A stretch of DNA of 64,000 bases, from NCBI GenBank assembly GCA_963725395.1, contig CAVRYH010000012.1, positions 62,001-126,000 of the forward strand. The letters run 5' to 3'. Every line of letters starts with the position of its first letter. Position 1 is the first letter of the stretch. The notes under the pieces are model-generated. The model searched no databases. It had not been told where the DNA came from and saw nothing but the letters and a program-made list of their open reading frames with translations. Below, piece after piece: positions 8,888 through 17,179 of the stretch. Position numbers and translations under genes: made by a program. Source of the DNA: Bog-756 sp963725395. Lineage in GTDB: Bacteria; Actinomycetota; Acidimicrobiia; Acidimicrobiales; RAAP-2.

Positions 8888-10396
8888 CTATGCCTCCTTG
8901 CCTGCGGGGGGCACCTTCGGTGCTTCCGCTCCCATTGTTGCATCCTTGGCGCCGCCGGCCCCGTCCGGAGCTGATCCGACAGGGCGGGCCTTCCAGAAGT
9001 AATTGTGCATCCCGTCGGCCGAATAGAGGCGGCGGAACGTCATCTGCACCCGGGTCCCGATCCTCACGGCGGCGGGGTCGCAGTCGGTCAGCTCGCAGCG
9101 GAACCGCCCGCCGCCGTCGAAATCCACGACCACCCCGACGGTGGGCGGGGCCAGGCTGTAGGCGAGGTAGTCGATGGTGAAGGTGGCCACGGTGCCCTCG
9201 ACATCGGCCAATCGGTCCGGCTCCATCTGGTCGACCGACTTGCACCTCAGGCACACCCGGGTGGGCGGCAGGTGACGGAAACCGCATGCCAGGCAGCGGC
9301 TCGCCTCGAATCCGTACTTCCAGCCCTCGGTCCGCAGCATGTTCGGCGCCCCGGGACGGCTGGGTTCGGGACGACGTGGCGGTTCGCGGTGGAGCTGGCT
9401 CCGCCAGGTGAGGAACGAGGCGTAGGAGAGATCGGAGCGGCCGTCGTCCGCCTGCTCGGCGACGGTGGCGAGACCGGTCCGGCGCCGTGCCTCCTGCAGT
9501 CCCGGGAGCGCGTCGGTCGTCCGCCACACCAGGGCGTCGGCCCCATCGGCCAGCTGGAGGGTCACCACGATCTGGGAAGGCTCCGCCCGTTCCAGTACGT
9601 CGGCCAACGCCACGCCGAGCTGGGCAGCCCCCAGGTTCCCGATCGATGCCGACCGGTCAGGGGCCATGACGCCCGGTCGGACGCCGAACGACGCAGAGGC
9701 GGCGCGGGTCGCCCGGGCGTGGAGGCCGGCCACCACCAGATGGTCGATGTCGTCGAGCGTCACACCCACCGACTTGAGCGCGTCGGCCAGAGCCGCCTGG
9801 GCCAACGGGACATAGGCCTGCTCGCCGAAACGCTCCTCCCACTGGTGGGAGCTCGACTCCCCCGGGACGCGCCAGCGATCGAGGAATTCGTCACTGGCCG
9901 AGGCCCGCCCGATCAGCTCGGCGACCGCGCCGTCAGCCACGCAGTCGAACGCCACCCCACCGTCGCCGGAATCACGCTCATCGGCACCACCGGCGAGACC
10001 GGTGCGTACCTCGGCGGCGACCGTCAGCGTCGGGCAGCGGTCCGACAGGCTCACAGCCGTGACGAGTGCCCCGATCGCCGACCGGACCGACCCGACCATG
10101 TCGAACGCGGCCACGGACTGGGGGAGGCCGAGCGCGGCGTGGATGGTGGTGGCGTTGGTCTTGTCCTGATAGGAGGGCTCGGGCGTCGAGAAGAAGAGCT
10201 GCTCTGGGAGGGTCCGACCCGCAAGCGCCAGGGCGCGCCGGGCTGCCTCCACACCGAGCGTGGTGGTGTCCTCGTCGTAGGAAGCGACCGTCCGCGACCC
10301 GCGGCCGGCCGGCCCTCCGAGCGCGCCGGCGATCGCCTTGCGCTCCAGTCGCCAGAACGGCAGGTAGACGCCCCATGAGCCGATTCCCGATGTCAT
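8888..10396 (-). CDS. HMG-CoA-synthase-like protein fused to DUF35 zinc-ribbon/OB-fold domain
   Basis: A 502-residue two-part protein. The first ~345 residues have the thiolase-superfamily fold of 3-hydroxy-3-methylglutaryl-CoA synthase (opening IGSWGVYLPFWRL, then VVAGLHARA). The C-terminal part is a rubredoxin-like zinc ribbon (C368, C371, C382, C385) followed by an OB fold to about residue 470 and a disordered Ala/Gly/Pro tail. The segment where HMGCS has its nucleophilic cysteine reads DMVGSVRSAIGA (99-110) with no cysteine, so the synthase half may be non-catalytic or scaffolding. Start ATG 10396 with AAGGGTG upstream. It is coupled to the thiolase downstream; thiolase-HMGCS-DUF35 complexes are known in archaea, and DUF35-Ltp pairs in steroid side-chain breakdown. 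Confidence 0.85.
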   Translation of the reverse strand: MTSGIGSWGVYLPFWRLERKAIAGALGGPAGRGSRTVASYDEDTTTLGVEAARRALALAGRTLPEQLFFSTPEPSYQDKTNATTIHAALGLPQSVAAFDMVGSVRSAIGALVTAVSLSDRCPTLTVAAEVRTGLAGGADERDSGDGGVAFDCVADGAVAELIGRASASDEFLDRWRVPGESSSHQWEERFGEQAYVPLAQAALADALKSVGVTLDDIDHLVVAGLHARATRAASASFGVRPGVMAPDRSASIGNLGAAQLGVALADVLERAEPSQIVVTLQLADGADALVWRTTDALPGLQEARRRTGLATVAEQADDGRSDLSYASFLTWRSQLHREPPRRPEPSRPGAPNMLRTEGWKYGFEASRCLACGFRHLPPTRVCLRCKSVDQMEPDRLADVEGTVATFTIDYLAYSLAPPTVGVVVDFDGGGRFRCELTDCDPAAVRIGTRVQMTFRRLYSADGMHNYFWKARPVGSAPDGAGGAKDATMGAEAPKVPPAGKEA

Positions 10397-10593
10397 GCGT
10401 TCACCCTTCCCGGTTCCCGCAACGCGGGCCGTGTCTGCTTCGGCACCGGCGCGGTCCACACGGACCGGGAGCCGCTCTCCATGATGTTACGGGCCCGACC
10501 GGCAAGTCACGGCGAGGACGCAGCGGCGAGCCGAGGAAGAACCGCTTCGGTTCGCTGCCACAAGCACCGAGGTGGACCGGTCGCTCCCGACAT

Positions 10594-11448
10594 TCAGAAC
10601 TTGGAACGTCCACCACCCGCCGGCTTCTGACTGTCGGAGAACGCCCGGATCATGTTGTCCTGGACGAACGAGCCGACCAGCGCCCCGTCAAGTGTGAAGA
10701 TGTTGGCCCGGCCGTAGGTGCGGCCTCGTCCGGCATACGGGCTCTCGTGGGCCAGCAGATGCCACTCGCCGGCATCGACCGACTCGTGGAACGTGAGCGT
10801 GTGGCTGAGGACGCTGGTCGAGATCGAGACGTGGGCCATCGACTGCCCGATGCCGGCGTGAGGGCGCATGGCCGTCCCGATGAGGAATCCGTCGGTGGCG
10901 TAGGCCAACAGCGCCTGCCCGATCACTCCCTTGGCCCCGGCCCCCGGGAACCGGACCCAGGCGGCCAACTCCGCCGGACCCACCTCGTCGGGGTCCGAGA
11001 GATCCACACCCCCCACGACACGGATCTCCCAGAAGCCGCCCTCACCTCCTATCGGTGATGCGTCCTCGGGCAGCCCGACCCCCGGTGACGGGGTGGCGTG
11101 TCGGATGAGGTCGGGCTCCACGGCGCTCAGCAACACCAACGACCGGGTGCAGAGGCGCTCGCCCTGTCGCACCGTCACCGTGGCGCTGGCCAGGGCCCGC
11201 CCGATGTGCATGGCCTCGACCTCGATATCCAACGGGCGGTCGGGATCTCCTCCCCGGGCGAAGATCGTGTGGATGGACTTGATCTCCTTGGTCGGGTCGA
11301 CCGTGGATGCGGCCACGATCGACTGGGCCAGGAGCTGCCCCCCGAAGACCACGCCCCCCTGCCCGGTGACGAAGTTCTCGGCCCGGAAGCGTCCTTCGCC
11401 GACCTGTTCGAGATCGAGCACCCCCACCAACGTGTCCAACTCAGTCAT
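10594..11448 (-). CDS. acyl-CoA thioesterase II (TesB family, double hotdog)
   Basis: Hydrolyses acyl-CoA to acid and free CoA. 284 residues, the family length, with two hotdog folds. The N-terminal repeat holds the VFGGQLLAQSIVAA helix typical of TesB, and the C-terminal repeat contains SHTLTFHES and the AHESPYAGRGRTYGRANIF stretch. Start ATG 11448 behind GGAGGGAG. It stands alone between the DUF2889 gene and the HMGCS-like gene on the same strand and may trim dead-end CoA esters to recycle CoA. Confidence 0.88.
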   Translation of the reverse strand: MTELDTLVGVLDLEQVGEGRFRAENFVTGQGGVVFGGQLLAQSIVAASTVDPTKEIKSIHTIFARGGDPDRPLDIEVEAMHIGRALASATVTVRQGERLCTRSLVLLSAVEPDLIRHATPSPGVGLPEDASPIGGEGGFWEIRVVGGVDLSDPDEVGPAELAAWVRFPGAGAKGVIGQALLAYATDGFLIGTAMRPHAGIGQSMAHVSISTSVLSHTLTFHESVDAGEWHLLAHESPYAGRGRTYGRANIFTLDGALVGSFVQDNMIRAFSDSQKPAGGGRSKF

Positions 11449-11562
11449 CGCCCGGTGCTCCCTCCGAAGGTGGTGTCATGCAGGCTCGCCGCAGCGCCCC
11501 GGGATCTTGTCACAAGACGTGAACCCAGCGTCGCTCCGGTCCGTTCAACCACGCCTCGCCAC

Positions 11563-12648
11563 CTATCCGGGGCCCGTCGGATAGCCGAGCTGCAGCTGCG
11601 TCGACAACGAGGACGCGTCGCCGAGCGAGCGGAGCATGTCATTCAAATGGGTGCAGGACGACGGCCCGGTCAGCTCCCGCCGCACACGGGCCCGGAGGTC
11701 GGCGAGTGGGAATCCCGCCAGCCGGCCGGCGCTCGCCAGCGCGCCGGGACACTCCCGCCACGGCAGTACGTGGGCCCGGGCGGCCAGCTCCATCACTCGG
11801 CCCTCGGCGACCTCGATCGAACCGTCCATCGAGTACTCGTGGACGACCGTCTCCAGGCCCGAGGGGTCCATGTGGCTGTCGCGGAAGTGGGCGTCGATCT
11901 GGTGGGTCATGTCGCCGCCATCGGCGTAGAGGTCGAGCCGACGCCGGCGCCGCGTGGCGTGGGGCGTCAGCGGGTCCATGGCGTGCCAGGCCACGGGGTC
12001 GGTATCAGACTCGAGGGTGGGCGCCGGCGGCCCCATCGGGGTGGGGATCACCCCCTCGGCCCGGATCGTGACCATCATGACGCCATCGTGAGCCCAGCCT
12101 GCGCAGAGGTCTTCGGCCGGAAGCTGGGCCCGAGACAAGGTGATGGGCCGGTCCTGCGTGTGGGTGCTCTCCTGAGTGGGCGCTGAGGCTCCGGTCCGCA
12201 GCGGTCCGTCGAGGAGTCCGGCACGCTGCATGGCGTAGCCGGACACGAGAGCGGCCCCCGGGAGGTCGTCGAGCAGGAGGTAGAGCAGGGAACCGGTGGT
12301 CTGTTCCCCATCCAGAGCGTCGTTGAGCCGGGAGCGGAAGCCCGGGCCGACCGACGCCCCCACGAGCGAATCCACGCCGTCGAGAGCGGGGAGGCTCACG
12401 ATGGACCGGATCTGGCGACTGGCTCCGTCGAGGCGTAGCCGGAGTTCGGCCTCGGCGACGACCGCCGACACCTCCGACGAGCCACCGGTCAGCAGATCCC
12501 GCGCCCGGGCGTTGATCACCAAGTCGCCGCGGAGTCCGTCGGGGCGCGTGGTGTCGATGCTCGACGTCCTTCGAATCGAGTAGGCCGGGCGCGGCGGCGT
12601 GGCGCGGACAGGGTTGCGGGGCCCGGACGCCTCGGGCAACACCAGCAT
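11563..12648 (-). CDS. DUF2889 domain-containing protein
   Basis: A 361-residue soluble protein without a known reaction. The C-terminal part, ending with the CTHLNDMLRSL segment, matches the conserved end of DUF2889 proteins, and the N-terminal half contains RTSSIDTTRPDG and an LRLRLDG strand. Start ATG 12648 overlaps the stop of the upstream acyl-CoA dehydrogenase (ATGA), so the two are translationally coupled. DUF2889 genes often sit beside CoA-metabolic genes in actinobacteria; a structural or accessory role for an acyl-CoA enzyme is speculation. Confidence 0.7.
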   Translation of the reverse strand: MLVLPEASGPRNPVRATPPRPAYSIRRTSSIDTTRPDGLRGDLVINARARDLLTGGSSEVSAVVAEAELRLRLDGASRQIRSIVSLPALDGVDSLVGASVGPGFRSRLNDALDGEQTTGSLLYLLLDDLPGAALVSGYAMQRAGLLDGPLRTGASAPTQESTHTQDRPITLSRAQLPAEDLCAGWAHDGVMMVTIRAEGVIPTPMGPPAPTLESDTDPVAWHAMDPLTPHATRRRRRLDLYADGGDMTHQIDAHFRDSHMDPSGLETVVHEYSMDGSIEVAEGRVMELAARAHVLPWRECPGALASAGRLAGFPLADLRARVRRELTGPSSCTHLNDMLRSLGDASSLSTQLQLGYPTGPG

Positions 12649-13949
12649 CAGGCGTTGCCCACGATGCGCTCGAGATAGGCGGCGAGCTTCTCCCGGGCGG
12701 CTTCTCTCTGGGCGGGGAGATGGGCAGTCGGCCACAGGCCCGGGGCCGGTTCGTAGCCCTTCAACACCTCGCGGGCCACGGTGACCTTGTGGACCTCGGT
12801 GGGCCCGTCGACCACGCTCATGATGGGTGCCATCATCCACATGCCGCCAAACGGCATTTCATTGGAGACACCGAGCGCCCCGTGCGCATGCATCGACCGC
12901 CACACGGCGTCGTGGAGAACCTTCGGGGTCAGCGCTTTGATGGCGGCGATGTTCTTGCGGGTTCTCCGGTAGTCCTTGACCTGGTCGATCTCCCACGCGG
13001 TGTACAGGACCAGGAGCCGGAACTGCTGGAGCTCGGCATAGGAATCGGCGATGTCGCCCTGGATGAACTCCTTGCGGGCCAGCAGGCTTCCCTGGGTCTC
13101 CCGGCTGAGGACGCGCTCACACAGGAGATCGAGTGCCCTCTGACAGGTGGCCACCGTGCGCATGGCGTGGTGCACCCTCCCGCCTCCGAGACGGGTCTGG
13201 GCGATGGCGAAGGCCTGGCCCTCGCCACCGAGCAGGTTGTCGGCCGGAACCCGCACGTCGTCGTAGTGGATGAGCGCGTGCATCCCCTCGTCCTCGGACT
13301 CTCCCGCCAGTCCCACATGGCGAACCATGTCCACCCCGGGGGTGTCGGTGGGGACGAGGAACATAGACGCCCCCTGGTAGATGCTGACGTCGGGGTCGGT
13401 GATGGCCATCACGATCAGGAAGGAGGCGGTCCGGGCGTTGGACGAGAAGTACTTCCAGCCGTTGATCACCCATTCGTCCCCGTCCCTGACCGCCTGGGTG
13501 GTGAACTGCTGCGGGTCCGAGCCCGCCTGGGGCTCGGTCATCGAATAGCAGGAGAACACCTCACCGTCGAGGAGAGGCTGGAGGTACCTCGCCTTCTGTT
13601 CCTCGGTCCCGTAGTGGGCGAGGATCTCGGCATTGCCGGTGTCGGGCGCCTGGGTCCCGAACACGATGGGCGCCCAGCTCGACACGCCTAGGATCTCGTT
13701 CAGGAGGGCCAGCTTGACCTGGCCGTATCCCTTGCCTCCGAGTTCAGGTCCGAGGTGAGCCGCCCACAGACCCTGGTCACGCACCTCCTGCTTCATGGGG
13801 TCCACGATCGGTCGCAGCTCGTCGTCGAGTGGATGGAACTGGCGGTGGGGGTACAGCAGGTCGAGGGGCTCGATCCGATCTGTCACGAATTGACGAGCCC
13901 AGTCCAACTTCTCTTGGAACTCCGGATCGGTGGAGAAATCCCAGGCCAT
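12648..13949 (-). CDS. acyl-CoA dehydrogenase (ACAD10/11-like)
   Basis: 433 residues, longer than the short-chain enzymes and resembling the ACAD10/ACAD11 branch. It has an MTEPQAGSD flavin loop, an NGWKYFSSNA strand and DGPTEVHKVTVAREVL near the C-terminus, where an aspartate replaces the glutamate of MCAD. The ACAD10/11 branch acts on long or 4-hydroxy acyl-CoAs, but specificity here is unknown. Start ATG 13949 has AAGGAAAGGA upstream. The stop overlaps the DUF2889 start. It follows the TetR gene 13968 closely on the same strand and may share its control. Confidence 0.9.
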   Translation of the reverse strand: MAWDFSTDPEFQEKLDWARQFVTDRIEPLDLLYPHRQFHPLDDELRPIVDPMKQEVRDQGLWAAHLGPELGGKGYGQVKLALLNEILGVSSWAPIVFGTQAPDTGNAEILAHYGTEEQKARYLQPLLDGEVFSCYSMTEPQAGSDPQQFTTQAVRDGDEWVINGWKYFSSNARTASFLIVMAITDPDVSIYQGASMFLVPTDTPGVDMVRHVGLAGESEDEGMHALIHYDDVRVPADNLLGGEGQAFAIAQTRLGGGRVHHAMRTVATCQRALDLLCERVLSRETQGSLLARKEFIQGDIADSYAELQQFRLLVLYTAWEIDQVKDYRRTRKNIAAIKALTPKVLHDAVWRSMHAHGALGVSNEMPFGGMWMMAPIMSVVDGPTEVHKVTVAREVLKGYEPAPGLWPTAHLPAQREAAREKLAAYLERIVGNA

Positions 13950-13967
13950 TAGGGTCCTTTCCTTCGT

Positions 13968-14657
13968 TTACGCGCTCGGTCGAGCCGTCGTTGCCGGCGC
14001 CCCGCTTGACGCGCCGACACCCAGGCCGGAGAGCAGGCGCCCGTAGCACTCACCGATCTCCCGCCGTGCCTCGGCGGGGTCCTCGGCCTGGGCCACGTAC
14101 ATGGTCGCACCCACCCCGAGAGCCGACAACAGATGGGCCAACGGTTCGACCGGCTGGGGGTCGAGCACACCCTGGTCCACCGCGTCCCTCAGGTACTCGA
14201 CGATCTTGCCCGTCGGACCGTCCCCCCGCTCGGACGACTCACCCCATCCGAGCACAGCCGGTCCGTCGATGAGCACGATCTGGCGATAGGCCTCATTGGT
14301 CGAGGCCGCGTCCAGGTAGACCTCGCTGTTCGCTCGGAACAACGACCACGCATCCCCGTGCCGGTCCCCGGAACGGCGCCAGAGCGACCGGTCGACCTCG
14401 CCCGCCACCTCGGCGAGCACCGCCTTGAAAAGATCCTCTTTGTCGCGGAAGTGGTGGTACAGCGCCCCCCTCGTCAACCCGGCCCGCTGGACGATCTCTT
14501 CGGTCCTCGTGGCCTGGAACCCGTTTCGCGTGAACAGCTCGCGGGCCGTCGCCATGAGGGCCTTCCGGGTGTCTCGCACGTGGGCTGCACGAAGGCTCTC
14601 CCGGCGAACGGCAGATCCGACATCGCTCGACCCGACGCCCGTCTCCCCGTTCACCAC
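13968..14657 (-). CDS. TetR/AcrR family transcriptional regulator
   Basis: A TetR regulator of about 229 residues. The helix-turn-helix lies in the first third (RELFTRNGFQATRTEEIV then GLTRGALYHHFRDKEDLF), a very typical sequence. Start GTG 14657 is chosen because GAGGAGG (14666-14672) is eight bases ahead; an upstream in-frame GTG at 14678 lacks a ribosome binding site. It is divergent from the SDR at 14835, with an operator-like repeat in the gap, and is followed 18 bp later by the acyl-CoA dehydrogenase and DUF2889 genes, so it may repress both directions. Confidence 0.88.
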   Translation of the reverse strand: MVNGETGVGSSDVGSAVRRESLRAAHVRDTRKALMATARELFTRNGFQATRTEEIVQRAGLTRGALYHHFRDKEDLFKAVLAEVAGEVDRSLWRRSGDRHGDAWSLFRANSEVYLDAASTNEAYRQIVLIDGPAVLGWGESSERGDGPTGKIVEYLRDAVDQGVLDPQPVEPLAHLLSALGVGATMYVAQAEDPAEARREIGECYGRLLSGLGVGASSGAPATTARPSA

Positions 14658-14751
14658 GACGCCCGCCTCCTCAGCCACCGGAACGGCCCGCCTCTCGGTG
14701 GAGGCCCGCGCCCGGAAGCTCCTTCCCGAGGGCTTGATTCATCACGTATCC

Positions 14752-14766
14752 AACATACATACTGTT
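14752..14766. promoter_or_regulatory. candidate TetR operator
   Basis: Inverted arms AACA-N7-TGTT within an unusually A/T-rich patch (about 14740-14768) in the 177-bp divergent gap between tetR and the SDR gene. TetR regulators often bind such sites next to their own gene; not proven here. Confidence 0.35.
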
Positions 14767-14834
14767 TGCTCCCGGGGCGATGAGGCCCGGAAGGCCGCGG
14801 CGGACGAGCCGCTTCGGGAACGGGGAGGCAGGTC

Positions 14835-15701
14835 ATGGACGAGCTCCACGGGAAGGTGGCCCTGGTCACCGGGTCCAGCCGGGGAGTCGGAGCCGCAACC
14901 GCGGTCGCCTTGGCCGAGGCCGGGTGTGACGTGGCGTGCGCCGCCCGGTCCACCCGGACCAACCCCCAGAGAACCTCCGGCACCATCGACGAGACGGTCT
15001 CGAGGATCGAACGGACCGGGCGCCGGGGACTCGCCATCCCCACCAACCTGGCCGTCGACGAGGAGGTCGAGGCCATGGTGGCCGCGACCGTCGAGCACTT
15101 CGGACGACTGGACGTCCTCATCAACAACGCGGCGATCACCTTCGTGGGCGACCTGGACATCCCACTCCACCGCTACGACCTGATCATGCAGGTGAACCTG
15201 CGAGCTCCTCTCATCGCCATCCGCCAGGCCGCGCCGGTGATGCGCGCGGCCGGAGGAGGAGCGATCATCAATGTGTCGTCGGTGGCCGCCATGTTCCCCC
15301 ACTCCTCATTACTCGCCTACGGCATCTCGAAGATCGGCCTCGAGCGACTGACCGTGGATGCCGCCGTCCAACTGGCCCCGGACGGCATCGCCGTCAACTG
15401 CTTCAGGATCGACGTCGCCGTGGCATCGGAGGGGTTCGTCGCCAACACCCCGGGGGTCGACCACTCCACGTGGGAGCCTTCCGAGGTGGCGGCCGAGGGC
15501 ATCGTGTGGATGGTGCGCCAACCGGTCGGCTACTCAGGCAGGCGCGAGAGCATGTTTGCGCTCAGGGAGCGTGAGGGCATCATGGTCAGCCGCATCGGTG
15601 CCCCCGTCTCCGAACCTCCGCCGGTGGAGCTGCTCAACGGCCTGGCGAGCGTTCCCCAGGCCGGATTCGAAGAGCCCTACCCCGATGACGAGGGAGACTG
15701 A
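14835..15701 (+). CDS. short-chain dehydrogenase/reductase
   Basis: NAD(P)-dependent oxidoreductase, 288 residues. TGSSRGVG cofactor motif at 12-19, NNAA at 97-100 (a variant of NNAG), serine near 148-149 and Y162-x3-K166. The C-terminal ~70 residues are longer than classic SDRs. ATG 14835 is preceded by GGGGAGG. It is divergent from the TetR gene and followed 142 bp downstream by an LLM oxidoreductase on the same strand. The substrate is probably a hydroxy/keto intermediate of the catabolic block. Confidence 0.85.
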   Translation: MDELHGKVALVTGSSRGVGAATAVALAEAGCDVACAARSTRTNPQRTSGTIDETVSRIERTGRRGLAIPTNLAVDEEVEAMVAATVEHFGRLDVLINNAAITFVGDLDIPLHRYDLIMQVNLRAPLIAIRQAAPVMRAAGGGAIINVSSVAAMFPHSSLLAYGISKIGLERLTVDAAVQLAPDGIAVNCFRIDVAVASEGFVANTPGVDHSTWEPSEVAAEGIVWMVRQPVGYSGRRESMFALREREGIMVSRIGAPVSEPPPVELLNGLASVPQAGFEEPYPDDEGD

Positions 15702-15843
15702 TCCCGATGGCCGCCCGAACGGGGGCGCAGGAGGCCCGCGGCCCGCAGGGAAACGCTGGCGGGTGGAGTGTGGATGAACACGAACTCATCCGACGGAACG
15801 GAAGCGGCCACTGCTCGGCCACGGGCTCGACCGTCGCACTCCC

Positions 15844-16713
15844 GTGAAGATCGGGATTTCCCTCGGCACGCTCCGTCCGGCGGTGTGGACCGAGGCGACA
15901 TGCGAGGCCGACCGGCTGGGATTCGAGTCGGTATGGATGCCGGAGCACCTGGTCATCCCCGCGCACCCGGTCGGGAGTCCCTTCACCGGTTCCGCCCATC
16001 CCCCCATTCCCGCTGATATTCCCGTTTTCGACCCTTTCGCCTACCTCGGGTTTCTGGCCGGCAGGACCGAGCGCATCCATTTCGGGACCCAGGTGTACAA
16101 CATCGGACTTCGCCACCCGTTCATCGTGGCCCGGGCAGTCACCACCCTCGACGTCGTTTCGGGCGGTCGCTTCGAGTTCGGGATCGGCGCCAGTTGGCTG
16201 AGGGCGGAGTGGGAGGCGGTCGGATTGGACTTCGACTCGCGGGGGCGCCGCGTCGACGAAACGATCGAGGTGTGCCAGAGACTGTGGAGTGAGGACACGG
16301 TGGAGCACCATGGGGAGTTCTTCGACTTCGGACCTGTGATGTTCGAGCCCAAGCCGGCTCACGCGCCGTGGCCGCCACTCCACGTCGGCGGCGACGGGCC
16401 GGCCGCGCTGCGCCGGGCGGCCACCGTCGGCGACGGCTGGATCCCCATGAACCACACCATCGAGCAGATACCCGCGGCCGCCGCCCGGATCGCCGAACTT
16501 CGCCAGCATTGCGGTCGAACTGGTGCCGTCGAGATCACGCTGGGTGCCGGTGGGCTCGATCTCGACTCGCTCCGCCGCCACGCCGACGCCGGGGTTGGAC
16601 GGGCACTCGTCAAACCGTGGACGAGCACGAAGGACTGCATCGACGGCATCCGGCGCTTCGCCGACGAGGTCCTCCAGCCCATCAGCGCCCACGCGGTGGC
16701 AACGCCCCGGTGA
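15844..16713 (+). CDS. LLM class (F420- or flavin-dependent) oxidoreductase
   Basis: A 289-residue luciferase-like TIM barrel. The N-terminus MKIGISLGT, the WMPEHLV segment, FGTQV after strand 3, VSGGRFEFGIGASWLRAEWEA and WPPLHVGGDG are the family signatures. Many actinobacterial members of this size use coenzyme F420 to oxidise or reduce hydroxyl or enoyl groups; sequence alone does not separate F420 from FMN. GTG start at 15844 without a clear ribosome binding site. A second member is at 30181. Confidence 0.85.
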   Translation: MKIGISLGTLRPAVWTEATCEADRLGFESVWMPEHLVIPAHPVGSPFTGSAHPPIPADIPVFDPFAYLGFLAGRTERIHFGTQVYNIGLRHPFIVARAVTTLDVVSGGRFEFGIGASWLRAEWEAVGLDFDSRGRRVDETIEVCQRLWSEDTVEHHGEFFDFGPVMFEPKPAHAPWPPLHVGGDGPAALRRAATVGDGWIPMNHTIEQIPAAAARIAELRQHCGRTGAVEITLGAGGLDLDSLRRHADAGVGRALVKPWTSTKDCIDGIRRFADEVLQPISAHAVATPR

Positions 16714-16861
16714 GTACCGCGGCCCGGCGCCCCCGCCGGAGGCCCTCCCGCACGGGGACGTCCATGCCTACCCCGGCCCCCGTCGGCCACACCGCGACGA
16801 GCCGCACGCCAGACGTGGGCCCACGCGTGCCGCTCGACCGACCACAGCCGTTCTCCACGGA

Positions 16862-16867
16862 TAGGGT
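16862..16867 (+). promoter_or_regulatory. -10 box of leaderless-type promoter (ferredoxin)
   Basis: TAGGGT eight bases before GTG 16876. The same bases could also serve as a weak ribosome binding site (AGGGTGG), so both readings are possible. Confidence 0.35.
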
Positions 16868-16875
16868 GGTTGTCC

Positions 16876-17067
16876 GTGAGGCTCGTCTTGGATGCAGACC
16901 GGTGCACCGGCCACGGACGGTGCTACTCCCTGGCCCCCGAACTCTTCGACAGCGACGACGAGGGGCACAGCGTTCTTCTGCACCCAGAGGTCCCCGAGGC
17001 CCTCGAGGGCCAAGCGTGGACCGCCGTCCAGAACTGCCCCGAAGGGTGCCTGAGGATCGACGAGTGA
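16876..17067 (+). CDS. 3Fe-4S ferredoxin (P450 partner type)
   Basis: A 63-residue ferredoxin with CX5C (C10, C16) and a single downstream cysteine followed by proline (C54-P), the ligand set of 3Fe-4S ferredoxins that feed electrons to cytochrome P450s; an extra C58 is present. Start GTG 16876 rather than the in-frame TTG at 16870. No P450 is adjacent: the only one in the window is at 38579, and no ferredoxin reductase is present. It lies 113 bp ahead of an acyl-CoA dehydrogenase on the same strand. Confidence 0.85.
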   Translation: MRLVLDADRCTGHGRCYSLAPELFDSDDEGHSVLLHPEVPEALEGQAWTAVQNCPEGCLRIDE

Positions 17068-17179
17068 ACAACCCGGCGACCAGCAAGGTTGACGACGGTC
17101 GAGCGAGCCATGACTCCCGTGGATGGGCGATGACGGCCGTTGCGGGCACGGGAGGGCCAGGCCCGATCACGGAGGGACG

